From contig MAYW01000038.1 in assembly GCA_001723765.1 (NCBI GenBank), forward strand, positions 1-32,228: DNA of 32,228 nt. The letters run 5' to 3'. The notes under the pieces were generated by a model. It ran no database searches, was not told where the DNA came from, and saw only the letters and a list, made by a program, of their open reading frames with translations. Below, in pieces: positions 14,929-22,072 of the stretch (its first letter is position 1; the number at the start of each line of letters is the position of its first letter). The position numbers and the translations under genes were made by a program. The stretch comes from Candidatus Scalindua rubra (GTDB taxonomy: Bacteria; Planctomycetota; Brocadiia; Brocadiales; Scalinduaceae).

Positions 14929-16100
14929 TTTGTAATCGTCCACCGCAAACATAGAGGCATTTTTATGTGTACGGTTGTGCCCTTACCCCAATGGCTATCT
15001 ATACTAATCTCGCCACCATACCTTTTTACTATGCCGTATACCACACTCATACCAAGTCCCGATCCATTTACACCCTTTGTTGTAAAAAATGGGTCAAAAA
15101 TCTTATCCTTAATATCTTCTTTTACTCCTATTCCATTGTCTGATATAGAAAGGACAACATTTCCAGCATCAGTTTTTGCAGAAAATTCTATTTTTCCTCC
15201 ATTTGGCATTGCATCAATGCTATTATTAATAATGTTTACGATTACCTCTCGCAATTCTGTAGGATTACATCTGACATACAGCACTGAACGATTCAGGTTA
15301 TCATTGATAATCTTATATTCGAGTCCCTTAGTTTGCGCTTCACCTTTCCACCTGGGCATAGTAAATTCTATCGCTTCTTTAACAACATCAATCAGGTTAA
15401 CGTGTATTACACCGGAATTACCTGGTTTAGACTTTGAGAATTGCAGAATTTTACCTACGATTGCTGCTCCATCTCTTACCGCCCTCTCAATTACATTTAT
15501 CGTATCTGAAATCTGCCCTGTACCAACCATGTACCATGACGGTTCATGGCAAGAACGGTTCAGTGTCCGCACGTTTGTATCTCTAAGTTTCAATTTTAAA
15601 ATGTCTAAATATCCAAGTATTATCCCCAATATATTATTAAGTTCATGAGCTATACCGCTCGCCTGCAATCCCAGGGTATTTAGATTATCTATTTGAGACA
15701 ATTTTTGTTCGAGTTTTCTCCTTTCTGTAATATCTCTTATAACGCCTTCAATTTGTACTAAATCATCGTTTTCACCATAGTTTGCCCTTGCATTTAATGC
15801 CAGATGCTTGATATTCCCATTCATTGTCTTTGTCCTGAACTCAATGCCCTCTATATATTCTCCCTTAATCGAGAAAAATACTTTAAGACAATCAACAATT
15901 TTCCCTCTGTCATCCTCATATATCAGATTACACAGGTTTATGTTCGTAACATCTTCTCTCGAATATTCGAAGACTCTTTGACCGGCCGGGTCAATTGAGG
16001 TAAAGTTTAATTCCTTGTCAGCAGTAAAGACTATGTCTATAATATTTTTAATCAATGTTCTATATCTATCCTTCATAGTTTCTTCTATTGACTCTTTCAT
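14925..16100 (-). CDS. PAS-domain sensor histidine kinase
   Basis: A 391-residue kinase without membrane segments. It has a PAS domain (about residues 10-125, ending GVIRDITERRKLEQ), a dimerisation helix with the phospho-accepting His152 (SGIAHELNNILGI), and a catalytic ATPase domain with N box (EVIVNIINNSIDAM), G1 (ISDNGIGV), F (DPFFTTK) and G2 (GSGLGMSVVYG). It is translationally coupled to the HD-GYP gene, so the pair probably forms a sensor/c-di-GMP pathway. Between the two helices of the dimerisation domain lie ~20 extra residues (around NRSCHEPSWYMVGTG) encoded by palindromic DNA. Just upstream, in frame, lies FRIIIADDNKDHSHL, like the first strand of a receiver domain, without a start codon. 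Confidence 0.88.
   Translation of the reverse strand: MKESIEETMKDRYRTLIKNIIDIVFTADKELNFTSIDPAGQRVFEYSREDVTNINLCNLIYEDDRGKIVDCLKVFFSIKGEYIEGIEFRTKTMNGNIKHLALNARANYGENDDLVQIEGVIRDITERRKLEQKLSQIDNLNTLGLQASGIAHELNNILGIILGYLDILKLKLRDTNVRTLNRSCHEPSWYMVGTGQISDTINVIERAVRDGAAIVGKILQFSKSKPGNSGVIHVNLIDVVKEAIEFTMPRWKGEAQTKGLEYKIINDNLNRSVLYVRCNPTELREVIVNIINNSIDAMPNGGKIEFSAKTDAGNVVLSISDNGIGVKEDIKDKIFDPFFTTKGVNGSGLGMSVVYGIVKRYGGEISIDSHWGKGTTVHIKMPLCLRWTITK
15520..15590. repeat. Palindromic insert within the histidine kinase gene
   Basis: CCATGA (15534-15539), CGGT, TCATGG (15544-15549) form a hairpin inside the coding sequence, preceded by a further ACCATG copy. The encoded ~20 residues interrupt the loop between the two helices of the kinase dimerisation domain, where related kinases are shorter. 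In-frame palindromic inserts of this size are known from other bacteria (for example rickettsial palindromic elements). Whether this is one needs comparison with orthologues. Confidence 0.35.
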
Positions 16101-16135
16101 TAGATGTGAATGGTCCTTGTTATCATCAGCAATTA

Positions 16136-16222
16136 TTATTCTGAAGCCATCGAGTGGTCAGAGTCAGCTATAGTTTGCGCCGCATCAGTAAGTACCTGTA
16201 AAATCTTTAAATCTTTCATCAT
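16136..16222 (-). pseudogene. Short frame upstream of the kinase, possible signalling-gene remnant
   Basis: ATG at 16222 opens a 28-residue frame (MMKDLKILQVLTDAAQTIAD then SDHSMASE). It ends where the receiver-like sequence upstream of the kinase begins. It may be the leftover of a longer gene or a small leader peptide. It lies between the kinase and the family-B promoter. Confidence 0.25.
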
Positions 16223-16253
16223 CTTTCTTAGTTCAAAATAAGGTATTTTTAAA

Positions 16254-16282
16254 TTGACAGTTACTCCTGCGTGTGATACGTT
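16254..16282 (+). promoter_or_regulatory. Promoter of coiled-coil gene B2
   Basis: TTGACA (16254-16259), a 17-nt spacer and TACGTT (16277-16282) preceded by TGA, in the same conserved block as copy B1, including the upstream ATTTTTAAA. GGAG lies before the ATG at 16310. Confidence 0.65.
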
Positions 16283-16309
16283 GTTTACATTAAATGGAGA
16301 AAATAACTC

Positions 16310-16696
16310 ATGTCTGTTTATGAAGAAGTAAAATCTGCCCTGCAAGATATAGTTGCCCCTGAGATACGTGCTCTCCAGGTAGAAATAAAACGACTTGATG
16401 AAAAGATCGACTCTCTTGACAAATCGCTTAATGGCAGAATCGATTCCCTGGAAATGAAGGTAGACTCCCTGGACAAATCGCTTAATGGCAGAATCGACTC
16501 CTTGGACAAATCTCTTAGCGGCAGAATCGATTCCCTGGAAATGAAGGTAGACTCCCTGGACAAATCGCTTAATGGCAGAATCGACTCTCTTGACAAATCG
16601 CTTAATAGCAGGATTGACTCCCTTGAGCGGGAACTTAAGATTGCCATTGATATTCGAGAACGCCTTGCTGCCCTTGAGGCCAAACTCGGTACATAA
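16310..16696 (+). CDS. Short coiled-coil protein, family B copy 2
   Basis: A 128-residue paralogue of the gene at 11572 with near-identical ends (MSVYEEVKSALQDIVAPEIR and IDIRERLAALEAKLGT) and a longer repetitive centre. The middle alternates 11-residue SLDKSLNGRID units with SLEMKVD segments. There is no signal peptide or membrane segment, so a cytoplasmic coiled-coil oligomer is likely. Function unknown. The gene is divergent from the PAS kinase. Its 3' end faces the FeoA-GGDEF gene. Confidence 0.8.
   Translation: MSVYEEVKSALQDIVAPEIRALQVEIKRLDEKIDSLDKSLNGRIDSLEMKVDSLDKSLNGRIDSLDKSLSGRIDSLEMKVDSLDKSLNGRIDSLDKSLNSRIDSLERELKIAIDIRERLAALEAKLGT
16409..16620 (+). repeat. 33-bp in-frame repeats of the family-B coil
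   Basis: The phrase gacaaatcgcttaatggcag recurs several times, interleaved with ctggaaatgaaggtagact, giving 11-residue protein repeats. Copy B1 has fewer units. Expansion or contraction in multiples of three keeps the frame. Confidence 0.75.
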
Positions 16697-16779
16697 CCAA
16701 AAATAATAATCCACAAACCGTCTCCGCACTTGACACAAAATTCATAAACCGTTTCACACATCAGGATATAATCCTGTCT

Positions 16780-17535
16780 TTAATCATCACAAATCCTCAC
16801 CTGATTTCTGCCATTATCCTTTGCCATATAGAGGGCTTTATCGGCTGTCTCAATGAGAAGTTGTATTGGTCTGTCGGGCGGAAGTCCGCAGCCGCCTATA
16901 CTTGCCGTTACAGAACCACTATTTTTAAATGGCGGAAACACATATGCCTCGATACTCTGTCTAAGCCGTTCTGCTACTTGGACAGTATTATTGACCGGCG
17001 TGCCTCTCAGCAGTATCAAAAACTCCTCACCACCCCATCTACAAAGAATATCTGACCGTTTCATGTTCTGCCTCAATAGGCCGGCAAAGGTTCTGAGTAC
17101 TTCATCCCCTGCATTATGTCCATGTACATCATTAATCTTCTTAAAAAAATCTATGTCTGCTATAAGTAAAGATAGAGGAGACCCTTTAGTTATGAACTTT
17201 TCGTATTCACTTTTGAGGATACGATTAGCCTCATGTCTGTTAAAGCAACCTGTGAGGTTGTCATATTGAGCTTGTGTTTTAACTGTCTCAAAGTAGCTTT
17301 TGAGAGGTCTCACCTTAATATTGTAAGCAAGCTCAACATCAAAGGCTACCCTCGTGCTGTCAACACCAATAACAACCTTTTTAGTTGCTAAAGGATCATG
17401 GTGCAAGAGGTCTATAATCTTGCCTTCTCTAATGCCCATATTTCTGAGCCTTTTGATTTCAGGAATATCTCCATTAATAGAGACTATCTCGGCAACTTCT
17501 CCTATATACATCTCATGCACACAAATTAAAGTCAT
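16780..17535 (-). CDS. FeoA-domain diguanylate cyclase (FeoA-GGDEF fusion)
   Basis: A 251-residue protein. Residues ~8-78 form a FeoA/SH3-like domain (IGEVAEIVSINGDIPEIKRL, then RNMGIREGKI). Residues ~85-248 form a GGDEF domain (YDNLTGCFNR, DIDFFKKINDVHGHNAGDEV, RWGGEEF at 166-172, ALYMAKDNGRNQV). The active-site motif is GGEEF, compatible with c-di-GMP synthesis. The inhibitory RxxD site has Lys instead of Arg (K159-RSD), so product feedback may be weak. FeoA domains normally assist FeoB. Fused to a cyclase beside feoB, it could link iron uptake to c-di-GMP. The ATG at 17535 has AAGGTG at short spacing. It is downstream of feoB on the same strand. Confidence 0.88.
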   Translation of the reverse strand: MTLICVHEMYIGEVAEIVSINGDIPEIKRLRNMGIREGKIIDLLHHDPLATKKVVIGVDSTRVAFDVELAYNIKVRPLKSYFETVKTQAQYDNLTGCFNRHEANRILKSEYEKFITKGSPLSLLIADIDFFKKINDVHGHNAGDEVLRTFAGLLRQNMKRSDILCRWGGEEFLILLRGTPVNNTVQVAERLRQSIEAYVFPPFKNSGSVTASIGGCGLPPDRPIQLLIETADKALYMAKDNGRNQVRICDD

Positions 17536-17592
17536 GCTACACCTTGAGCGGTAGATGAACTTAGTTCGCTCCGCTCACAATTGTAAAGTAGC

Positions 17593-17632
17593 AAGTAGAG
17601 AGTAGAAAGATTTTTATTCTTACTCTCTACTT
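17593..17632. terminator. Stem-loop at the end of the feoB unit
   Basis: AAGTAGAGAGTA (17593-17604) pairs perfectly with TACTCTCTACTT (17621-17632). The T-run follows on the plus strand, where no gene precedes it. On the minus strand the stem overlaps the end of the FeoB-associated peptide gene and may stabilise or end that mRNA. Terminator function on the minus strand is uncertain. Confidence 0.4.
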
Positions 17633-17754
17633 TTTTAGATGTGATTCTGGATCACATTTTGCACACTGTCCTTTTTTCTTCCATGCAGAGCGATATAAAA
17701 TATATACCGCCCACTAATGATTAATACCATCAATAATACATCCACAAATCCCAT
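17627..17754 (-). pseudogene. FeoB-associated Cys-rich membrane peptide, frame broken at a short A-run
   Basis: ATG 17754 starts MGFVDVLLMVLIISGRYIFY, a single membrane helix, then ALHGRKK. The same frame ends after a non-family tail. One more A in the run before GGACAG gives GQCAKCDPESHLKK and a TAG at 17627-17629. The short Lys-rich stretch followed by CxxC is the hallmark of FeoB-associated proteins (PF12669 type). The gene directly follows feoB, as expected. The length would be ~40 residues. Indel error or real loss cannot be separated here. Confidence 0.6.
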
Positions 17755-17892
17755 TTCCCCTTCTTATCCCGTAATTGTAATTATTAGTATCAGTTTAGTT
17801 TTTAACTTTAGGCACTTTAGTTCACTTTAGACACTTCAAACTTGGTAGCGGCTTCGCCGCACTATGGCATTCATGCAATGATTCGCACGCTA

Positions 17893-20337
17893 TCACTGCA
17901 TTCCCAATAAACTCCCGCCTTGATAGATTGCAAATGCCACAACCCATGCCAGAATAAACTCATAGACAAAGGCAACGCCAAACCACTTCCATGTGCCAAA
18001 CTCCTGTCTAAATGCTATGGCAGTCACCATGCACGGAGCGTAAAGAAGTACAAATGCCATGAAGGCGTAGGATCTAAGGGGGGTAAATGCCTCGTGAATT
18101 ACAGACCTCAGTCGTGATTGACCTTCATCTTCCTCAGTAGAGATGCTTGCAATTCTAAAGGTTGAAAAGACATTTAATGCCGATGTCTCTACAGCGCCTG
18201 CAAAGGATAACCCAATTTCTTTTAAATCCTCTGTCAATGTGGGAGAGTCCTCTTTCTGTTCTTCTTTTCTTTCAGTGACATATATTTCACCCATTGTGCC
18301 TACAACTATCTCTTTAGCGATTATGCCCGTAACTAGCGACGATGCAGCCTCCCATCCTCCAAACCCAAGAGGCTCAAACACAGGAGCTATTGTCTGCCCT
18401 GCCATGCCGAGAAGGGAGTCTTTCTTATGCTCTACTCCCCAGGGAATATTCAGGAGAAACCACACGAGTACTGAGATTGCAAATATGTATGTGCCAGCCT
18501 TTATGAGAAAGTGTTTCCCCTTTTCCCATGTATGTATCATGAGGTTTCTGAAAGACGGCATCCTGTAAGGTGGAAGTTCCATAATAAACATGGTCGCTTC
18601 CCCTTTAAAAAGTGTCTTTCTAAATATAACTCCTACACCTACAGCCAGAACTATACCCATTACATACAACGACCAGAGGACTGTGCCTGAATGTACAGGA
18701 AAAAAGACTCCCGTAAATAGCACGTACACAGGAAGCCTTGCGCCGCACGACATGAGGGGAATAATGAGCGCCGTAAGCGCTTTGTCAGTTGGATTTTCAA
18801 GTGTTCTGGTTGCATAAATTGCAGGCACATTACAACCAAATCCTAAAAGCATAGGTATAAAGGATTTCCCATGAAGCCCCATTGCATGCATTGCCCTGTC
18901 CATCACGAAGGCAGCCCTTGCCATGTATCCGCTACCCTCAAGGAAGGTAATGAAGAACATCATGGCGAATATGACAGGGACAAAGACCAGCACAAAGCCA
19001 ACCCCTGCAATAATACCATCCGTACATAGAGAGACCACCCAGTCAGGGGCAAAAATAAAACCCAAAATAGCCTCTGCCCATCTCGTAAACGGACCAGCAG
19101 TCATAGCATCCACCCAGTCAACAAAGGGTGTTGATACATCAAACGTAAGCTTGAATACCAGCCACATGGCAGCAAGGAAGATGGGTATGCCGCAGAATCT
19201 GTTAAGGACGACCCTGTCTATCTTTTCTGTTAGCTCCGTCCTTCTGATTTCAGGTTTTTTCAATACTTCCTGGGTGAGCCCTACGGTCTGCGCATATCTT
19301 GCATCAGCCATTATGGATTCAATATCCTCACCGTGCGCACTCGTGAGTTGACTGACGGTCTCATTCACGAGGTTGCCATTGTCACTGATGTCTACTCCCT
19401 TCAAGATATGTTTGTCACCTTCCATAAGTTTAATGGCAAGCCATCTCGGCGGATATTTTTCAACAAGGGATGGATAAATGCTTTTTACATGCTCCTCAAC
19501 CGACCTGACAGCAGACTCAATGTCTTCGCCATAGTTTAGTTCTCTCAATCGGTGAACAGATTGATTCTCTGCTGCCTCCACCACTGCATTAAGCAGATCA
19601 CTCAATCCTTTTTTTCTTGTCGCCACCGTAGGAATCACCAGAATTCCCAGCATTTTCTTCATTGCCTTTATGTCAATTTTATAACCTTTCTTTCCTGCCT
19701 CGTCGTAGATGTTCAGGGCAACTACAACGGGTATGCCAAGTTCCATTAATTGAACTGTTAGATATAGGTTTCTCTCAAGGTTTGTTGAATCAACCACATC
19801 CACAATTACATCCGGCTTTTCATGTGCGAGATAATCCCTTGCGATGATTTCCTCCTGTGTATAGGGACTCAGGCTATATGTGCCTGGCAAATCTACCAGC
19901 TTAATCCTTTTGCCTTCGTGATTAAAGACAGCCTCTCTTTTTTCTACTGTCACACCAGGCCAGTTACCCACCTGTAGTTTCGTGCCCGCAATGGCATTTA
20001 TCAAGGTTGATTTGCCCGAGTTTGGATTGCCCGCAACTGCTACAGATATTGTCTTTTTTTCAGACTGCTGACTCCCAACCACTGATTTGTGGTTGCCGGT
20101 TGTTTGCCGGCCATTCATGGCTTCCACCAAAATGCCCTTAGCCTCCCTTTTCCTGAGGGAGAGGCTATAGTCTTTGATGGTGACCTCAATAGGGTCTCCG
20201 AGTGGTGCGACTTTTTCTACCTTTACCTCTTCACCAACAAGAAGACCCATGTCCATCAGTCTTCTCTTCAGTGAACCTCTTACGCCTATTTTTACTATTT
20301 TTCTTTTTTCACCTGGCTTTAGCATTGCTAAATTCAT
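17893..20337 (-). CDS. feoB: Ferrous iron transporter B with fused N-terminal FeoA domain
   Basis: A ~814-residue inner-membrane Fe(II) transporter. Residues ~1-75 are a FeoA domain (LMDMGLLVGEEVKVEKVAPL). Then comes the GTPase domain: G1 GNPNSGKST (104-112), switch I GNWPGVTVEKRE, G3 DLPGTYSLSPY, G4 NIYDEAGKKG. A helical inhibitor region and two Gate segments follow (FIPMLLGFGCNVPAIYATRT and LMSCGARLPVYVLFT), with the conserved GCNVP and CGARLP motifs. A TTG at 20340 precedes the ATG at 20337, and AAGGGG upstream fits the ATG better. Single-chain FeoA-FeoB fusions are known. It heads the unit with the Cys-rich peptide and FeoA-GGDEF genes. Coiled-coil gene A3 is divergent. Confidence 0.95.
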   Translation of the reverse strand: MNLAMLKPGEKRKIVKIGVRGSLKRRLMDMGLLVGEEVKVEKVAPLGDPIEVTIKDYSLSLRKREAKGILVEAMNGRQTTGNHKSVVGSQQSEKKTISVAVAGNPNSGKSTLINAIAGTKLQVGNWPGVTVEKREAVFNHEGKRIKLVDLPGTYSLSPYTQEEIIARDYLAHEKPDVIVDVVDSTNLERNLYLTVQLMELGIPVVVALNIYDEAGKKGYKIDIKAMKKMLGILVIPTVATRKKGLSDLLNAVVEAAENQSVHRLRELNYGEDIESAVRSVEEHVKSIYPSLVEKYPPRWLAIKLMEGDKHILKGVDISDNGNLVNETVSQLTSAHGEDIESIMADARYAQTVGLTQEVLKKPEIRRTELTEKIDRVVLNRFCGIPIFLAAMWLVFKLTFDVSTPFVDWVDAMTAGPFTRWAEAILGFIFAPDWVVSLCTDGIIAGVGFVLVFVPVIFAMMFFITFLEGSGYMARAAFVMDRAMHAMGLHGKSFIPMLLGFGCNVPAIYATRTLENPTDKALTALIIPLMSCGARLPVYVLFTGVFFPVHSGTVLWSLYVMGIVLAVGVGVIFRKTLFKGEATMFIMELPPYRMPSFRNLMIHTWEKGKHFLIKAGTYIFAISVLVWFLLNIPWGVEHKKDSLLGMAGQTIAPVFEPLGFGGWEAASSLVTGIIAKEIVVGTMGEIYVTERKEEQKEDSPTLTEDLKEIGLSFAGAVETSALNVFSTFRIASISTEEDEGQSRLRSVIHEAFTPLRSYAFMAFVLLYAPCMVTAIAFRQEFGTWKWFGVAFVYEFILAWVVAFAIYQGGSLLGMQ

Positions 20338-20349
20338 CAACCCTTACCC

Positions 20350-20461
20350 CTTACATCAAAATTTTTATGAAGACACATTAACACTTGAAGTAGTCAAAAA
20401 AGGCGAAAAAATCACCAAGCAATTCATTAAACGAATGACAAACAAATTCAATCTCGATTGA
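20350..20461 (+). pseudogene. Possible 3' fragment of an unidentified gene
   Basis: An open frame without a start encodes FYEDTLTLEVVKKGEKITKQ and FIKRMTNKFNLD before a TGA at 20459-20461. The composition is coding-like, and the frame runs back into antisense feoB. It may be the tail of a gene removed by rearrangement. Family not recognised. The end overlaps TCAATCTCGATTGA (20448-20461), a 6-2-6 inverted repeat that could be an operator for feoB. Confidence 0.3.
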
Positions 20462-20513
20462 TAAAATAAATTATGTAACCGTTAGTCACGAATAAACACG
20501 AATCTTTTTCCTG

Positions 20514-20542
20514 TTGACTTCCCACAGCGCCTTTGATACATT
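20514..20542 (+). promoter_or_regulatory. Promoter of coiled-coil gene A3, predicting a leaderless mRNA
   Basis: TTGACT (20514-20519), a 17-nt spacer and TACATT (20537-20542) preceded by TGA. The ATG at 20549 follows 6 nt after the -10. The block from about 20500 onward is nearly identical to that of copy 2. Confidence 0.7.
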
Positions 20543-20548
20543 GAAGCC

Positions 20549-21025
20549 ATGAAAAGGATTGTCATAATATTAAACTTAGCTATTGTATTATCCATTCCTT
20601 CCATCGCTTTCGCCTTTGAGACAGCCCCAAGGATTACGGATAGAGAGATTGTGGAAAGGCTTACGAGGCTTGAAGAAAGACTTACAAAGCTTGAAGAAGG
20701 CCAAAAAGCAATATTGAGAGAGATTGACAAACGGTTTGAAGGAATGGACAAGCGTTTTGAGGATATTAACAAACAGTTTGACAGGTTAGTCAATATATTC
20801 TTTGTCATACTTGGCGCATTCGTTGCCATGTTCGGTGGAACCATATGGTTCGCCCTCTGGGACAGGCGGACGATGATCAGACCCTTTGAGGACAAGGTCA
20901 GAAATATAGAGGGGGAGATTGCGGAGAACCGCAGTAAACTCCATTCCCTTATTGACGCATTACGTACCCTTAGCAAGACAGATGATAAGGTTGCCGAGGT
21001 TTTGAAAAGATTTAATCTATTGTAA
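20549..21025 (+). CDS. Coiled-coil membrane protein, family A copy 3 (shortest)
   Basis: A 158-residue paralogue of the genes at 3421 and 13343. Signal peptide, ITDREIVERLTRLEERL, membrane segment, FALWDRRTMIRPFEDKV and C-terminal coil are all kept. The central coil is reduced to RFEGMDKRFEDINKQFD, so repeat units have been lost without breaking the frame. It is transcribed away from feoB. The ~25 bp after the stop match copy 1, so the shared unit includes short 3' flanking DNA. Function unknown. Confidence 0.85.
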   Translation: MKRIVIILNLAIVLSIPSIAFAFETAPRITDREIVERLTRLEERLTKLEEGQKAILREIDKRFEGMDKRFEDINKQFDRLVNIFFVILGAFVAMFGGTIWFALWDRRTMIRPFEDKVRNIEGEIAENRSKLHSLIDALRTLSKTDDKVAEVLKRFNLL

Positions 21026-21086
21026 ATAATATATCTGTCCATTCCTTCCATTTTGCATTACCATGAGTATTTGGTCTCATCTTATC

Positions 21087-21214
21087 AGGCTGTCCGAGAA
21101 TTGGGAAAAGCGTCAATTTGTCATTCTGAATTTATTTCAGAATCCCTAAATTTAAGGGTTTCCGATGGGATAAGATTCCGGATCAAGTCCGAAATGACAA
21201 TTCTCGGACAGCCT
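21087..21214. repeat. MITE-like element B
   Basis: Perfect 17-bp terminal inverted repeats AGGCTGTCCGAGAATTG (21087-21103) and CAATTCTCGGACAGCCT (21198-21214) enclose ~94 bp. The interior carries the widespread tgtcattctgaa / gtccgaaatgaca type inverted repeats. No transposase is encoded, and no clear target duplication is seen. Confidence 0.65.
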
Positions 21215-21344
21215 ATTATAAAATAAACAATAGCCAATTATTTAAGGTGCAATTCTAATTATCCTTTTTAATTCATGGCTTCTAAAGTGAAATTTAGTGT
21301 AAATTCGCGGCTAATTTAACCTTGTAAATCCTGTCTAAATTAAA

Positions 21345-21749
21345 CTAAAACCACCCAACGAACACATTCAGAATGAAAATAGTTACACCCGCAACCCAGC
21401 TCGGCCAGATAACGGCCTGAGATCCGCTCAGAAACCATTCGGCCTTTTCCCTCCAACGCCTTACCGAGAGGAGTGCCAGGTTCACCATGTAGCCGAGCAT
21501 TCCCAACGTGGCCAGCACGACGGCAATCGAAAAAAGGGGATGGCGCCACGGCATTCCCTCCGGGTTATCTCCCAGGTCGCTGGTTGCTCCAAAGACCGCC
21601 AGCGAGACATCCAACACGACTCCAAGCATTATGCATCCCAGAGTAAACCGGCCGAACCGTTTTCCGAAGAGGCGATAGCTTCCCATCGTGTATGAGCAAC
21701 AAGCAAGAATCTGTCCAATAATCAATAATTCATGGGTTACAAAGTTCAC
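21345..21749 (-). CDS. Small multi-spanning membrane protein, unknown function
   Basis: A ~134-residue hydrophobic protein with about four membrane helices (ELLIIGQILACCSYTMGSYR, FTLGCIMLGVVLDVSLAVFG, LFSIAVVLATLGMLGYMVNL, VIWPSWVAGVTIFILNVFVG). The preferred start is GTG at 21749, with GGAGAG in front. The TTG at 21803 would overlap the CbiX fragment. It begins 5 bp after the end of that fragment, and together they look like the end of an operon whose upstream part was lost. Base composition appears more GC-rich than the neighbours. I do not recognise the family with confidence. Confidence 0.6.
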   Translation of the reverse strand: MNFVTHELLIIGQILACCSYTMGSYRLFGKRFGRFTLGCIMLGVVLDVSLAVFGATSDLGDNPEGMPWRHPLFSIAVVLATLGMLGYMVNLALLSVRRWREKAEWFLSGSQAVIWPSWVAGVTIFILNVFVGWF

Positions 21750-21753
21750 TCGC

Positions 21754-21960
21754 TTACTCTCCCCTCTCCCTGAAGCTTGCCTCCAGTGAAAAGATTCTGA
21801 CAAGCAATGCCGCCTTGACTCCCCGTTTTTCTAACCTGCGCACGGCCCGCTCCACAACAAACGGATCTACCATGCTGAAGGCGTCCTCGGTAATGTACTC
21901 ATCCCGAAGCGTCGCTATTCCCTGACGCATCCCCTCGTTCCAGTTATAGTTCGAACCGTG
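21754..21960 (-). pseudogene. C-terminal fragment of a CbiX-like chelatase gene
   Basis: The frame starts abruptly with HGSNYNWNEGMRQGIATLRD, passes EDAFSMVDPFVVERAVRRLE, and ends LEASFRERGE. It matches the third lobe of the CbiX-like protein at 25312 (PHGSRYFVNEIIRKGIEPLK), including the HGS motif. An in-frame TAG stands directly before the His codon, and a palindromic repeat lies just beyond (21977). No start codon is available. Truncation at the repeat boundary is the simplest reading. Confidence 0.65.
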
Positions 21961-21976
21961 CTAGCTTAAGCTTAAT

Positions 21977-22024
21977 TGGGACAGCGACTATTTAATCTAA
22001 GCCAATTAACGGTCGCTATCCCTT
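21977..22024. repeat. REP-like palindrome, copy 2
   Basis: Arms GGGACAGCGACT and GGTCGCTATCCC surround the same 19-bp spacer as the copy at 4160-4208. It abuts the truncated CbiX fragment. Substitutions between copies mostly preserve pairing, which fits selection on DNA or RNA structure. Confidence 0.6.
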
Positions 22025-22049
22025 TTTATTACCGAACAATTTATGCAAT

Positions 22050-22064
22050 TAAGACTCAGTCTCA
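22050..22064. repeat. 7-1-7 palindrome after a receiver gene
   Basis: TAAGACTCAGTCTCA lies 8 bp beyond the stop of the receiver gene at 22073. The same sequence occurs after the paralogue (27726-27740), and a related one without a gene at 12583-12597. There is no T-run, so it is not a typical terminator. It is probably duplicated with the gene. Confidence 0.45.
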
Positions 22065-22072
22065 ATATACTA

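Noticed and set aside
16136..16738. 200-codon frame antisense to coiled-coil gene B2
   Set aside because: Its repeats mirror the 33-bp repeats of the plus-strand gene. Only the last ~28 codons beyond that gene were kept, as a weak separate feature.
17593..17632. Confident terminator for the feoB unit
   Set aside because: The T-run is on the plus strand only, so the minus-strand operon would lack the required U tail. Kept as a low-confidence stem-loop.
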